Shown: in pieces, positions 36,850-47,999 of the stretch | Layout of the letters: each line of letters opens with the position of its first letter | How positions within the stretch are numbered: the first letter of the stretch is position 1 | Assembly (NCBI GenBank): GCA_963556495.2 | Contig: OY747711.1 | Coordinates: 37,924,914-37,988,913 of the forward strand | Direction: 5' to 3' | DNA length: 64,000 nucleotides | Source: Valencia hispanica | Taxonomy: Eukaryota > Chordata > Actinopteri > Cyprinodontiformes > Valenciidae | The notes under the pieces: model-generated | The model's database searches: none | What the model was told of the DNA's origin: nothing | What the model saw: only the letters and a program-made list of their open reading frames with translations | Made by a program: the position numbers and the translations under genes

Positions 36850-37075
36850 CCCTTATTATTCCTTGCTGTAGCCTAATTGAAAAATAAAACATGATAGTTG
36901 TTTTTTTTTACAAATAGTGTTTTGTTATATTTGGAATTAATAAATTATTAAGTAAACAAAGTCCTCTTATCACTAAAGTTAGATTTAGAAAATAAAGGGA
37001 GGTTTCTAAGCAGAATAGCACCATATTTGTTTATTCTATTCTATTCTATTCTATTCTATTCTATTCTATTCTATT
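36850..37075. repeat. AT-rich stretch ending in a (TTCTA)n microsatellite
   Basis: The last ~45 bases (37031-37075) are eight or nine TTCTA units, of the kind found at Rex-like LINE tails. No LINE body was recognised beside them. Confidence 0.85.
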
Positions 37076-37419
37076 GTTTCAACATTTTTTGAAGATAATA
37101 CTTGATGGAGATTGTGAAAGACCATGCCAATAATCCATAATGACTCTGGGATTTGAATGTTTATTCCAGGAAAAAAATAAAAACATCTTAAGGTTGAAAC
37201 TGATGCCAAAAATGTGCGTTTTTATTCTAAAGGTACTCTCCAATTTAAATAAAATAGAAAGTAATTTTAAATCAGTTATCTAGGATTATATAAACCATGT
37301 TTTTTAAAGCTTATCATAATGTTTTTGTCTGTTGACAGATATTGTATTAATAGAAAGTATGTAAGACCATTTGAGTCTTTGTAAAGGTAATTTCAGTGTG
37401 TCAACAAACCTGCTCTTGC

Positions 37420-37487
37420 TGAAGTCCTTTGGGTCTTCCTGGTAACAGATGACGAGTTAGAGTAAGCAACCAATCCTGAAATCGAAA
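37420..37487 (+). promoter_or_regulatory. cd74: Candidate S-X-Y module and IRF site upstream of cd74
   Basis: In order: an S-box-like 'agtcctttgggtctt', an X1-box-like 'cctggtaacagatg' (37438-37451; the mammalian consensus is close to CCTAGCAACAGATG), an X2/CRE-like 'tgacgag' overlapping it, a CCAAT motif at 37470-37474, and 'gaaatcgaaa' (GAAANNGAAA, an IRF site) at 37478-37487. MHC class II and invariant-chain promoters are known to use S-X-Y boxes bound by RFX, CREB and NF-Y with CIITA. Here the CCAAT lies in the opposite orientation to the classical Y box, and the distance to the ATG is about 350 bp. Confidence 0.5.
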
Positions 37488-37650
37488 TAAGAAAAAAAAT
37501 CCAGCTTTAATAGAACGGTGCTGTTCAGAGAGGGTATTTGGGTTTTCCATCCAATCACTTTCAGTTCCTTCTGACTCAGATCAGTGAAAAGGGTAAAATC
37601 TCCGAAACTTCAGTCATTACTGTGAAGCAACCTGTTCTAACAGAAGGTAA

Positions 37651-37740
37651 AGTCTTTGTTTCATCCTCTCTCCACTTCCTTACAGAATAACATTCGTCTC
37701 TCTGTTTCATTTTCTCTTCACTTACTGAGAGAACAACATT
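37651..37740 (+). promoter_or_regulatory. cd74: Duplicated ISRE-like segment before cd74 ATG
   Basis: Two imperfect tandem copies of a ~45-bp unit, each ending 'acattc'. The second contains 'gtttcattttctc' (37704-37716), which fits the interferon-stimulated response element core GTTTCNNTTTC; the first has a degraded version. The segment lies about 90-155 bp before the start codon, so it is either promoter or 5' UTR. Confidence 0.5.
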
Positions 37741-37805
37741 CGTATCTCTGTTTAAGGCAAGCCATGAGATTTTTTGTGTTTCTAGGTGTTGTGTTTGAGT
37801 GAAAA

Positions 37806-37879
37806 ATGTCTGACCCCGAGATCCCAACCCAACCTCTTCTTGGACAAACAGCCGTCAATGTGGGGGCACCAGCTCAGGG
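37806..37879 (+). CDS. cd74: cd74 exon 1: cytoplasmic tail
   Basis: ATG followed by 'SDPEIPTQPLLGQTAVNVGA'. The Leu-Leu motif matches the position of the second sorting motif of mammalian CD74. GTAAGG donor, phase 2. Confidence 0.88.
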
Positions 37880-37959
37880 GTAAGGAGAGACTGTATATTT
37901 TCCATTATCACAATTTCAGAATTTACATTTTTAGTGTCTGATCTTTAGGGCTCTGTATG

Positions 37960-38051
<92 letters not shown>

Positions 38052-41000
38052 ATGAGTTCAAATAAGTCAATGTTGTTCTAAATCATTGTAAAGTATTGTG
38101 TTAAATCATTCAAATGAGGCGTGTTTGGTAGAGTTTATATTTGAACTAATTTTGTATTCTAAATATTGTGAGCAACATCCTACTTTTGCAAATCACTGCT
38201 TTGCTATTAATTTATTGCTTGTATCGTATCATATTTGAATTCCTTGGATTTCTAAAAAAAAAAATTGTAGAAAGCAGAGTCCAGAGATTATCTGTTACAC
38301 TCATTTCCATCCTGCTGTGAAAACTAACTTAAAAAATAGGATGCTATATTGGAACTGTAGCAAAATCTCTAACTAAAAATGATGAACGCTCTATCTCTGT
38401 CAAATTAAGACCCTAAACCAGACAACACAAACTTTACATTTAGCTATAGCAGATAAAAGTATATTCACAAGCATACATGGTCATATATATATATATATAT
38501 ATATGGTCTATTATGAAGATGGTTACCCTTCCCAAGTCTGTGAAAGTCATAGAGGAATCTGTATGAACAACTATTAGTTTATGGAACATTTGAAATCCAA
38601 CTAACAATGAAGTTTTGGTCTTTGGTTCTGGATCGTTGTGTAATTTGAAGATATATTTGGAGTTATGAGGGATCATGTCTTATAAAAATAAAGGAAGCCC
38701 AGCAGCTATGATTGAAAAAAACAAAAATCCCCAGACTTACTTTTAGGTATCTGGTTAGCAACGACTGATGTCATCTGTAAGTGTATGCGGTGAATACCCT
38801 GGATTAACTTCCTCTTTTAGAGAACTTCCCCACTTTCTGAGACGACCCCTTGAATAAATTAATTGTAGTTTATATTATCGCCAAAATATACCTACCGTGA
38901 CCTCAGAATTACATTTTATACTCATCCTTTTTTAAATTAATTACAGAACAAATATGCATCTTCCCGTTCCTATTCTGTCTCTTTTCAGTCCTCGGCCCAG
39001 CCGGGCCTACAAGGTGGCAGGACTCACCCTGTTGGCCTGCGTGCTGATTTTGAGTCAGGCAGCGATTGCCTACTTTCTGATCAGCCAGAGAAGCGACATC
39101 AGGAATCTGGAGGAGCAGAACAACAAAATGAACACACAGCTGACCAGTGGACGATCTGGTGAGGAAGCAACATTTAGTTCACATTAGAGGCTGTATTGTA
39201 ATATACCCTTTATACAGTAGTATGAACTGTCAACAATATTAGTAAGTTTGTGGTATCTTAAATATTAATAACAACTTTTTTTAGTACATTATTTCTTTTA
39301 TCTTCATCACTAATCTGACCAAATAGAGAAATAAAAGTACACATTAACGTATAGATTTCTCTATCCCAAACAAAGCAAAGAGCAAATGTTTCATAAATAA
39401 GCTACATTCAAATTTAAAAGTTTTCTTCGTTGCACTGCCTAGTTTTGTTTTTCAATGGCATCAGATACCCCATCAGGTGCTGCGGTTAGTTTATGTATAA
39501 ATCTGAGCCTGTATGTAAGAAAAACCAAACTAAATTGAACATTTGCATCCTATTCTTGTTTGTAATAATCATTGAAGATGTTAGATCTCTAATCCTTCTG
39601 ACCTGGAAAAATATGGGTAAAACCATTAAAGAAAAAATCAAATTAATTTAAAATTCATGCCCATGGCGAGTGCATGTAAATATCTGACCACTTCTGTACA
39701 TAGTCAGCCAGGTTATTACCCCAACAAGCTGAGGGAGGAAATGCTCTTTTGTAAGCCTCTTAGACCTTAGAAACTTCTGTTTGAATATAGTTAGATAATG
39801 CTTGGATTTAAATACACATCGAAAATTGATACAATGCAACACTAAGAGGTTGTGACAAGGCCTCAGTATTGGACAAATTCTCACTGTGCCACACATGTTG
39901 CTTCTCTTTTTGTCTGCAGCCTCCATGTCTGTGAGGAAGCACAACCCCATGAGCCCTGCACTCGAGATAATGAATATCCCCATGGAGGAGGTAAAAACTG
40001 CTTTTATTACAATTTTGTTCACATGCATTTGTTGTATTTACCACGTATTCTTATAACAAATATATTTTATTCTTGTCAAACCAAGTAATCTCAGTTTTCT
40101 CGTTAATTTTTTTGTGCTGCAGGGGACATCAAGCGGAACTGAAAAACCTTGTATGTTCTGTTAAAATTACCAGTTTGTGCACGAATAATGCAGTAATCTT
40201 CAGCATATGCTAAAAAAAAAAAAAACAGTTGTGGTGACAGGTCACTGATCTAACTTCATGATTTAAATGCTCCACCTTCCAGCCACTCCCCTCACCCAAT
40301 GCCAGTTGGAAGCTGCTGGTCTGAAACCGGCCACAATACCTGGCTTCCGTCCTCAGTGTGACAGGCTGGGTCAATATCTCCCCCAGCAGTGCTTCCAAGG
40401 GGAGTGCTGGTGTGTGAGCCAAACCGACGGGCAACCGGACCCTGGAGTCACAAACTGCAGCAGATCTGCCTATTCTGGTGAGATGACATGATGACCCATT
40501 AGAGCATCAGATTTAGTAAAGAAATAAATCAAATAAATGCATTTTATAATATTTTATTACAGTGGATAACCTAAGTAAATAATGCATTCAGAAAAAAAAT
40601 AAGATAAATTCAAAAGGATTATTTTGAGCAAGAACCAATTTATTTGATATCAAGAACTTTGTGGATTTTTTTTAAACTAAATATTCTGAATGTAATAAAC
40701 AGCATTAGTGACGTTTAAACATTTGTCTTTGTAGGTGACCTGATGAATCTCACCCAGGATGTGGTGAGTAAACAATTTATATGATTTTATTCCACTAAAA
40801 TCTTTTTGCTTCTTTTTGTTTCAGGTCATCAAACAACTTTTAATATCATTTAAAGTTATCCTGAGTAAACACGAAATGTTATTTCAAAAGTTGATTTCAT
40901 TCATTGAGGGAAATACTCGATCCAAGCTAACCTATCGCTACTTGAAGATGTAACTGCTGATTCCAAAAAAACATAGTTGTTCCACTCTTGCTGACAAGCT

Positions 41001-42058
41001 TTTGCGAAAACTGGGAGTAAGTGGAGGAATTTTGCCCTACTCTTCCCTGCAGAGTTTGTTTTAATTCAGAATAATTTAGATCGCTTTTCTGCAGCATAAT
41101 CCAAGTAGTCTTGCATTTACGGTCACAAACTTATTCTCCTTCAGGATTTCCTGCAAGAGACCAGAATGTTTGTTTCTTTTAGCTCTGGCAAGTTCCATGT
41201 CCTGACCAAGCAAAGTAGCCCCACACGATCCCACTACCACCATCACGTTTAATTGCAGGTGTGATGTTCCTTTTTTCATATGCCGAGTTTGTTTATGGCC
41301 AGACCTTTTCAAAAGATCCGCTTTTGTCTCATCCATCCAAAAGAACATTTTCCAAAACTCTTGAGGATACTTAGAAGTTTTTGGGAAACTGTCCGAAGGT
41401 CTCATTGTGTTACTTTTTGTTAAGCAGAAGTTTTCATGGATTTTTCCAGTCTCTTTCTTTTTGTTAAATTATGAATTCTGCTGAGGCAAGTGAAGTCTGC
41501 AGAGCTTTAAATGTCGTTCCTGGTTCCTTTTTGACCCTAAGAATGGGTGGTTGCCGTGCCACTGAGAACCTTACTAATTGCTTTGTTACCTCCTTCTAAC
41601 TGATAAACGTCAATGACCGCTCATCTGTTCTTGACTTTCTTTAGAACAGGATATGATGGGTTGCTTTTTGAGAACTTTTAGCTTACATCATTTTGTTGGG
41701 CAGGTTCTGTTAAGGATTGGTTTTTAATTAGTCGATTTATAGTTTAACTGTTTTATGATAAGCAGCCAGGTTGGTCGCGGTAGCTTTTTACCCCTAGTCA
41801 ATGAAATCATCTTTTCAAAACTGCATTTTCGTTTCACTAAGGCTGTATTTGATAGCAAAATTTGTTTGATAACCTGAAATGCATGAAAAAGATTAATCTG
41901 GACAAAAACTTTTACTATTTTTGTTGAATGTAGTTTATAACCAATTCCGAAAAAAACCGTATATATGTATCCTTTAAGAGGAAAATAACAACCCTGTATT
42001 GTAATGTACTCACACTACATTTTATTCTTGTCTGTTTCAGGAGCCTGAGATTGAATGA
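37806..42058 (+). CDS. cd74: CD74 / MHC class II invariant chain with CLIP and thyroglobulin type-1 domain
   Basis: Seven coding exons with GT/AG sites and consistent phases: 37806-37879, 38989-39158, 39920-39990, 40123-40150, 40283-40477, 40735-40763 and 42041-42058, coding for 194 residues. The order is a cytoplasmic tail with a Leu-Leu sorting motif ('PTQPLLGQ'), a signal-anchor membrane helix (about residues 34-56, type II), a CLIP-like segment ('NPMSPALEIMNIPM'), a 9-residue microexon, and a thyroglobulin type-1 domain with six cysteines and CWCV. The invariant chain chaperones class II molecules through the ER, sends them to endosomes and plugs the groove; the thyroglobulin domain can inhibit cathepsins. 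The odd feature is that the exons for the trimerisation domain, normally between CLIP and the thyroglobulin domain, are absent. A paralogue such as an invariant-chain-like protein is therefore possible. Confidence 0.93.
37962..38047. repeat. (TA)n microsatellite in cd74 intron 1
   Basis: An uninterrupted run of about 43 TA units. A second, shorter (TA)n lies at 38484-38504. Confidence 0.97.
38989..39158 (+). CDS. cd74: cd74 exon 2: membrane anchor
   Basis: 'SRAYKVAGLTLLACVLILSQ' continues into 'AAIAYFLISQRSDI' and then a heptad-like 'NLEEQNNKMNTQL' stalk. It matches CD74 exon 2 in layout. TTTTCAG acceptor, GTGAGG donor. Confidence 0.95.
39920..39990 (+). CDS. cd74: cd74 exon 3: CLIP-like segment
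   Basis: 'ASMSVRKHNPMSPALEIMNI' then 'PMEE'. The Met-rich spacing (two or three anchor methionines, Pro) is that of CLIP, the part that occupies the class II groove. GTAAAA donor, phase 0. Confidence 0.9.
40123..40150 (+). CDS. cd74: cd74 exon 4: microexon linker
   Basis: Only 28 bases ('GTSSGTEKP'). Its end resembles the short linker before the thyroglobulin domain in other CD74 proteins. It fits the phases of both neighbours. The choice of GTATGT donor is by frame, so expression data should confirm it. Confidence 0.7.
40283..40477 (+). CDS. cd74: cd74 exon 5: thyroglobulin type-1 domain
   Basis: Six cysteines in the type-1 pattern: 'TQCQLEAAG', 'GFRPQCDRLGQYLPQQC', 'GECWCVSQTDGQ', 'GVTNCS'. 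In mammals this exon is alternatively spliced (p41 form). Here it joins its neighbours in phase. Confidence 0.96.
40735..40763 (+). CDS. cd74: cd74 exon 6
   Basis: Short exon ('GDLMNLTQDV') between a TTTGTAG acceptor and a GTGAGT donor, phase 0. Part of the C-terminal tail. Confidence 0.78.
40930..41900 (-). mobile_element. Tc1/mariner relic in the last cd74 intron
   Basis: Antisense transposase text: 'FWKMFFWMDETKADLLKRSG' (first catalytic Asp region) in the frame at 41076-41405, and upstream of it the 'aattctgctgaggcaagtga' region typical of reverse-oriented Tc1 sequences. It is heavily mutated and the ends are not resolved. It accounts for most of the 1.3-kb intron. Confidence 0.7.
42041..42058 (+). 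CDS. cd74: cd74 exon 7: last coding residues
   Basis: After a strong 'tctgtttcag' acceptor the frame reads EPEIE and stops (TGA). The preceding intron holds a Tc1 relic (about 40.93-41.90 kb). Confidence 0.75.
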   Translation, partial: EPEIE

Positions 42059-42147
42059 ATCTCCTCCAAATGAAGAAATTAGGAACAGACATCAGTTCAG
42101 TTTCTAATGACATCTTACAGCTTTGCCAGCTTATATTCAGCAGTTTA

Positions 42148-42153
42148 AATAAA
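42148..42153 (+). other. cd74: Candidate cd74 polyadenylation signal
   Basis: AATAAA 90 bases after the stop codon. A second AATAAA occurs near 42244 in 'gcaataaaatg'. Confidence 0.65.
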
Positions 42154-42249
42154 GTTAGTTATATGTTGGGGTTCATAGTTGCTTATTAAATCATTCATTG
42201 GCTTGCTTTCATTTGACTATATTCCAGCAACTTATGTGCAAGCAATAAA

Positions 42250-44790
42250 ATGACAGTAGGTATTTGTATTGTGCAAGCTGATATTTTTCTTATGTGCATC
42301 TCATGCATATCTAAATATTCTGGTATTCTGATTTTGTCATTTAGAGATTTGGTCTTTGGAGGTCAAAAGTTATTAGAAACCTTGTATTGATCTGTACTTG
42401 AAAAAACTATATAACAAAGGTAGTAATGCTTTCATAATTTTCAATTTATTTGAACAACTGAATTAAATCTGTTACAGTTTTTTGTTGTTTTTTTCTGATG
42501 AAATCTCAGAGGAATTCAATCTGTGGAGTTTGAGTTGTGCAGGTAGGAATGGAAACCCAGAAACAAAATCAGCTAAAGTATGAATAATGAAAATGCTTTA
42601 AAAAAAAAAACATTCAAAAAAGGATATTGCTTAAAAACAAACAAAAAGAGTTGAAAATATGAAAGATCAAACCATGCATAACAATACAAGGGCAACAAAT
42701 TGATTGTCAATAGGCACATATTTCACTTTTTGTGTTCCAGATATCAGTCATACAGTACAAATGAGTTTATGCTATACCATCAAAGGCAACTTAAAAACAA
42801 TTCAACTCAATTACAACAAAAAGCAATTTGAAATCAGATTCTTATTTTATGGCTCGGTTTCTTACACTAAGACAACCAAGGCCTGAGAGTTTGTGCTACC
42901 AGTGATGTACAATCGTGAAAAATCTCAGTGCTGCTTTACGGTCATCTCTTTATTGAAGGGCGTACTTTTACAGAGTTTAACACTTAGCAGAACAGGAGTT
43001 CTTAAGGTGCAAGTATTATTTTTGTTGTGAAATATCTTTCAATTCACAATTATAACATTGATGTTTCACTATTTAATTTGTATTGCAACAGGCATAATAA
43101 ATTACCAGTGCAGAATTTGCATGTTTTTTCATATTAGTTTCAGTCAGGAAAAAAGGGAGGAGAAAAATCTTTCACCCAAAACAGCAGTGGAGAGGTGGGA
43201 AAATTTTAAAACAAAGTGTACACATGCAGCTCTACAACAGAGTGAAAAAAATCCAAACGTCTTAAATATTTAAACAGCTTCCGACACATAAGGTGGAAAA
43301 AAGTTTGTCAAAATAATGTAACAGACTTGAATCTCTTAAAGAAGTGCGAAAGAAAAAAACTGGTTTTACAGCATGGAATAGGCAGCCAGATCTCTAAGGA
43401 AAAGGCTATTGCACATATGGCATGAGATGAGAAAAGGTCAAGTCCAAACCAGATTAGGCACTCTTAAAAATACATTATACATAAAACACATTTCCCCACA
43501 AGCAATAACACTACAAATACTTTACATAGATTTTAGCTTCTGTGCACACTTTAAACTCTGGACACACCGTTGACAAGCAGAGAAGGGAAAGTTGGACACA
43601 TTTTATGGAAAATACGTTCGACTTCTTAAATAAAGATGTAATTTTAAACATACCAAAATAATAGGTGTTATAATTTTGTAATGCAAAAAAAGAAAAGTGA
43701 TGTTTTGCTGCAAGCCACTTTATACAAGTGTTTCATCACCTGCAAATAATGAAATAAACTGTTGAGTTCTGACAGGTTATCCAGATACACACAGTCAGGG
43801 TGAGGCTATTTTACACTGGGGGAAAAAGGACAAAGGTTAAGGCTTCTGTGGGTCATCTGACCAGCAGAGGGCATGATATATGAAAACAAACCCAGTTCCC
43901 CTTTTGGAGGCAGGCAATATCACAACATTAGAGTAGAACTAAAGCTTCAATGATGAGACTTTTCCTGGGCCAAACAGATTTCCAGTTCTTTTTGACACCT
44001 GAGCTGATTCCCATTTTATTTTCTAATGACTTAAACATGCAAAACAGAAAAAAACAATGTTTTCCAGGTTCTAGGATACTGGTGACTAGTTTTGAATCCA
44101 ACAGAAAATGAAGGACCTTTGTGATATGCCCCCAAATTTTATGATTTTTATTAAACTCAAAAAACTGCTTTCTTTTGGTTATTTATTGATCAAAAATTGT
44201 GTTCAATGTTTATTTTGATTAATTGGATGAACAGGGGAAAATATTACCAGATATTGTCAGTATTTCACCAGTGGATTACCAATCGGGGACAATCAGGAAA
44301 TGATCGGCTGATTCTGCCTTCTGATTGGTGTGTCTAATTACAACGTGCCTAAACAGACATATTGTGTCTATAGATGTTCTATGCTTTTGGGCAGGTGCAT
44401 ACATTTTATTTTGCTCATTCTTCTTTAGGCTTTATGAACAAAATGGTTTGGGAGTTTTGTTCCTTTGGAGCTGTTTAACATAGGAAAATTGTGATTATTC
44501 TACTTTTCTCATACATGTTGAGAGAGAAACTGACCCATTAGAGACAGCATGACTTATCTAAATCTAAATACTTGCCTGTCTTCTTTCCATTTCATGCTTA
44601 TATTACATTTTTTTAAAGTTAATCTCCCTGCATTTGGCATGTATCTGGTACATCATACAAAAAAATGGATAGAAAAAATTGCTCAATATTAACAGAACAG
44701 TGTCGTACTGATCAATGTAGAAAGTAGATACAAACACGTCTGTTCCATGTGCACAGCTCTACTCGCGCCACCTTGATGTAGTAACCGTAT
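42250..44790. other. Spacer between convergent genes; probable 3' UTR of the microprotein gene
   Basis: No coding frame recognised on either strand. In particular, no SLC35A4 transporter frame lies downstream of the minus-strand microprotein stop. The region may contain its 3' UTR; a minus-strand AATAAA lies near 42949 ('ctttattgaagg' on the plus strand). Confidence 0.5.
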
Positions 44791-44796
44791 TTTGCC

Positions 44797-44994
44797 TCAT
44801 TTACGTCCTCCTTTCAGGTTCTGTATGTACTCTTTGATGGTGTTTTCAATATTTGGAACAGCGTAGTTTTGTGCTGCATATATCCCTGTGCATGTTCCTA
44901 CTGCAACACCCATCAGTGCTGAAGAGCGTAGCCTGGCAACGACGTAACCGGCCAGAAAACCCTTCAGGAAAGGAGAAGCAAGCAGGCTGCCACC
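44797..44994 (-). CDS. Microprotein exon 3: membrane segment and tail
   Basis: Sixty-five codons plus stop. '[20 protein letters not shown]' and '[19 protein letters not shown]' are near-identical in pattern to the human protein. Ends 'NLKGGRK'. Confidence 0.95.
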   Translation of the reverse strand, partial: GGSLLASPFLKGFLAGYVVARLRSSALMGVAVGTCTGIYAAQNYAVPNIENTIKEYIQNLKGGRK

Positions 44995-47722
44995 CTGGAA
45001 AAGAGAAGATAAATAAGACTGTTTTCTCCAGCTGATTTAGAGGAACATACACTTAAAATTCATCCTTCATTTTCCGTCTTCAAAGAAACCAAAGATTTAC
45101 TTCTTTTTTTTTTTTTATTAGAGGGCAAGCTTAAGATGAAGTCCCGCATATTATTGCACTTATTTTTAAGGGCCGCCAGTAGCAAGCAATCTGAAAGAAC
45201 GAATTTAAAGTTGATTATTCGTTATGTGGAGAGAAATCACTGGTTTGTCCCATGACTGAACATTTTTCATACTTAAACAATTCAGTGTTAAATGACAACA
45301 AAGACATTAATAATCAAACTAGATTGTTTGGATGCTTGTCATTTCTCATTTAGCCCATTCTTCCATTCAGATCTTCTCTACAGCTGTGATGTTTTGGGGC
45401 TGTCGCTGGGCAACACAGATTTTCAACTCCTTCCACAGATTCTCTGTTGGATTGAGATCTGGAGACTGGCCAGACCACTCCAGAAGCTTGAAATGCTTTT
45501 TACATAGCCACTCCGTTGTACAGGTGGTGTTTTTGGGATCATCGTCATGCTGGATGATTCTGCCATGTTTCATCTTCAATGCTCCCACTGATAGCAGGTT
45601 TTTATACAAGAGCTCACTTAACATTGCCCTATTCATGCTTCCCTTAATACGGATCAGTCGTCCTGTCCTCTTTGTAAAAAAAGGAGCCCCAAAGCATTAA
45701 GTTTCCACCCCCATGCATCACAGTAGGAATGGCGTTTTTGGGATGCACTCAGCATTTTTCCCCCTCCAAACACAGCGAGTGGCATTTATACCAAAAAGTT
45801 CTATTTTGGTCTCATCTGACTATATGACATTCTCCCAATCCTTCTCTGAATCATCCAGATGGTCTCTGGGAAACTTTAGAGGGGCCTGGACATGTGCTGG
45901 CTTAAGCAGAGGGATCTTTTGACCGCTGCAGGCCCCAGCCCGAGGGAGATTGTCACTGATCTTGTATTTATGCCATTTTCTATTAATTGCTCCAACAGTT
46001 GATCTCTTCTCATCAAGCTGCTTGCCTATTGTAGATTGGCTCATCCCAGTCTTGTGCAGGTCTACAATCTTGTCCCTGGTGTCATTGGACAGCTCTCTGG
46101 TCTTGGCCATGGTGGAGGTTGGAGTCTGAGTGAAGGTGTAGACAGGTGTATTTTATACTGAAAACTAGTTCAAACAGGTGCCATTAATACAGGTGATGAG
46201 TGAAGGATAGAGGAGCTTCTTAAAGAAGAAGTAAAGATCTGCGAGGGCTGGAATTATTGCTTGTTTTTAGGTGCAAAATAGTTATTTTCTACACCATTAT
46301 ACAAATAGATTCTTTAAAAATCATGCAATATGATTTCCCGTTTGTTGTTTTTACATTCTGTCTTTGACAATTGAAGTGATCCTATGATGAAAATTACAGA
46401 CCTCTCATCTTTTTAAGTGGGACAACTTGCACAATCGGTGGCTGCCAAACACGTTTTTGCCCCCCCCTTTAACTCATAGCCTACAGTGAGATGATGTTAT
46501 GTGATCCAATAAATATTACATAACAGCAGGAATGTTAAAATCATGTTAGAAAAGTCATCTGGTCAAAACTGGGTTCAGGAAAAAAGAGTGTAATATAAAA
46601 CCTTTAAACAAAATGACATTAGATTGAACTATACAATAGATTTGAGAAGTACACACTTCTTCATAACTATTTAAAAGAATTACTTTTAAAAGACAAATAG
46701 ACTCATACACAATACATGGAAAGGAAATGGGTTGGTTTCAGGTAGAAATAGAAATAGATGAAATTACAGACGAAAAGGGGAATAAAAAGCCACTCATGTA
46801 CAAGTAAAATATTTAAAACACATTCTAAAAACCTGAAGAACTTCAGGTAAAAATATGAGAATTGAGCTTGATTAAAAACAAAACACGAAGCAGTGATGTG
46901 TGTAACACTTTCACGCACAATTATATTACGGTCAATCTTATGCTTTTACAAACTTTTTGCCTTTGACATTGTCTTATAGCAAGAAAACATGACAATCTGC
47001 ACATTTATTCCTGCCTGAACCTTACTGGAGGAATCCCAGCTTGTATTTCATCTTCTACCCGTTTCTGGATGTCCTCCAGCTGGTCTTTGAGCTCCACCAG
47101 GTCCCTGAGCTGACCCAGAGGATTCTACATTCCCACCGTAGAAACACACAGAGAGAAAACAGGTTAAGTGAGATTTATAAAACACTGCTTACAGACCTAT
47201 TTTATTACATCAATTTACCACTTTTACAGTAAATGTGGAATCATCGCAAAACTGTATTTGTATCGCCGCAGTGTGGGTTAGCATCATAAACGGAATCCCA
47301 TAAGTAACAGCTTCCTATTCGAAACAGTCTGCTTGATCGGAGTATAATTTCATCCATTTACAAACAACACGTTAAACTCCAAGACTCAAAGTTTCACCCA
47401 TAAACAAACTTCAGTATGTTAAGGCAGCTGAACAGTGACCTTCAAACACCGTCTAAAAAATAATTTGAATCGTTTTTTGTAATTAAAACAGCCGGATAGT
47501 GAATGTAATGTTTTCCATGTTCTCCGTCTACTTTAAAGCACTTTAAATAAGTGTACAACTGCGCAAACCAAACACGAAAGAGAGCTACATTGACTGAAAT
47601 AGCTCGAAGCTAATGCTAACGACCACAGGAAGGGCTACATCAAATGACAGCGCAGATAAAACCTGACATTTACCTGAAAAAGTGAGTTTAATGATTAAAG
47701 CACCGACCTTGTCATCTGACAT
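44797..47722 (-). CDS. SLC35A4-type upstream microprotein, stand-alone three-exon gene
   Basis: Exons 47708-47722, 47026-47124 and 44797-44994 give exactly 103 residues, the length of the human microprotein encoded upstream of SLC35A4. It starts 'MSDDK', then a charged helix ('[19 protein letters not shown]'), then '[20 protein letters not shown]' leading into a Gly/Ala-rich membrane segment ('[20 protein letters not shown]') and a Lys-rich tail. The human protein is reported in the mitochondrial inner membrane. GT/AG sites and phases are consistent (exon 1 donor GTCGGT, exon 2 donor GTAAGG). The start is near the only ATG in exon 1 that fits. Intron 2 contains a Tc1 relic. No transporter frame follows, unlike in mammals. 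Confidence 0.92.
45330..46470 (-). mobile_element. Tc1/mariner relic in microprotein intron 2
   Basis: The N-terminal part of the transposase is well preserved at 45820-46110 ('[20 protein letters not shown]', then the second helix-turn-helix). The C-terminal part is at 45367-45636 with '[12 protein letters not shown]' and '[15 protein letters not shown]'. The two parts are separated by a damaged section. The right end reads 'acttgcacaatcggtggctg' then 'tttttgcccccc', the known terminus of this family. The left end is lost. Confidence 0.88.
47026..47124 (-). CDS. Microprotein exon 2: amphipathic helix
   Basis: Thirty-three codons, phase 0 at both ends: '[20 protein letters not shown]' then '[13 protein letters not shown]'. 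TAG acceptor and GTAAGG donor. Confidence 0.92.
47708..47722 (-). CDS. Microprotein exon 1
   Basis: Five codons ('MSDDK') ending at a GTCGGT donor. The human counterpart begins 'MADDK'. Confidence 0.8.
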
Positions 47723-47999
47723 TGCTTGAAATTATTCAACGGACTCTCTTTAGCTGTTTGAAACGGATAGAAATTGAGCAATACAAAGTAACAATTATTT
47801 TTCTGCAACTGGTCAAAAAATGGTGCATACTGCCACCAACTGGTTTGGAGGACGGATTGCAATGACGCTCAAACAAAAATATCCCTTCAAACAAATTAGT
47901 CTGTTTCAGAAAATACACCAAAGCTCGATAACTGTCACATTATGAGTTATTTTGCAATAAATATGTTGGATTCAGCTTGTTAATCACTTCTGGTTTTTC

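Noticed and set aside
42904..44796. Search for an SLC35A4 transporter frame downstream of the microprotein
   Set aside because: No minus-strand frame of useful length with membrane helices is present.
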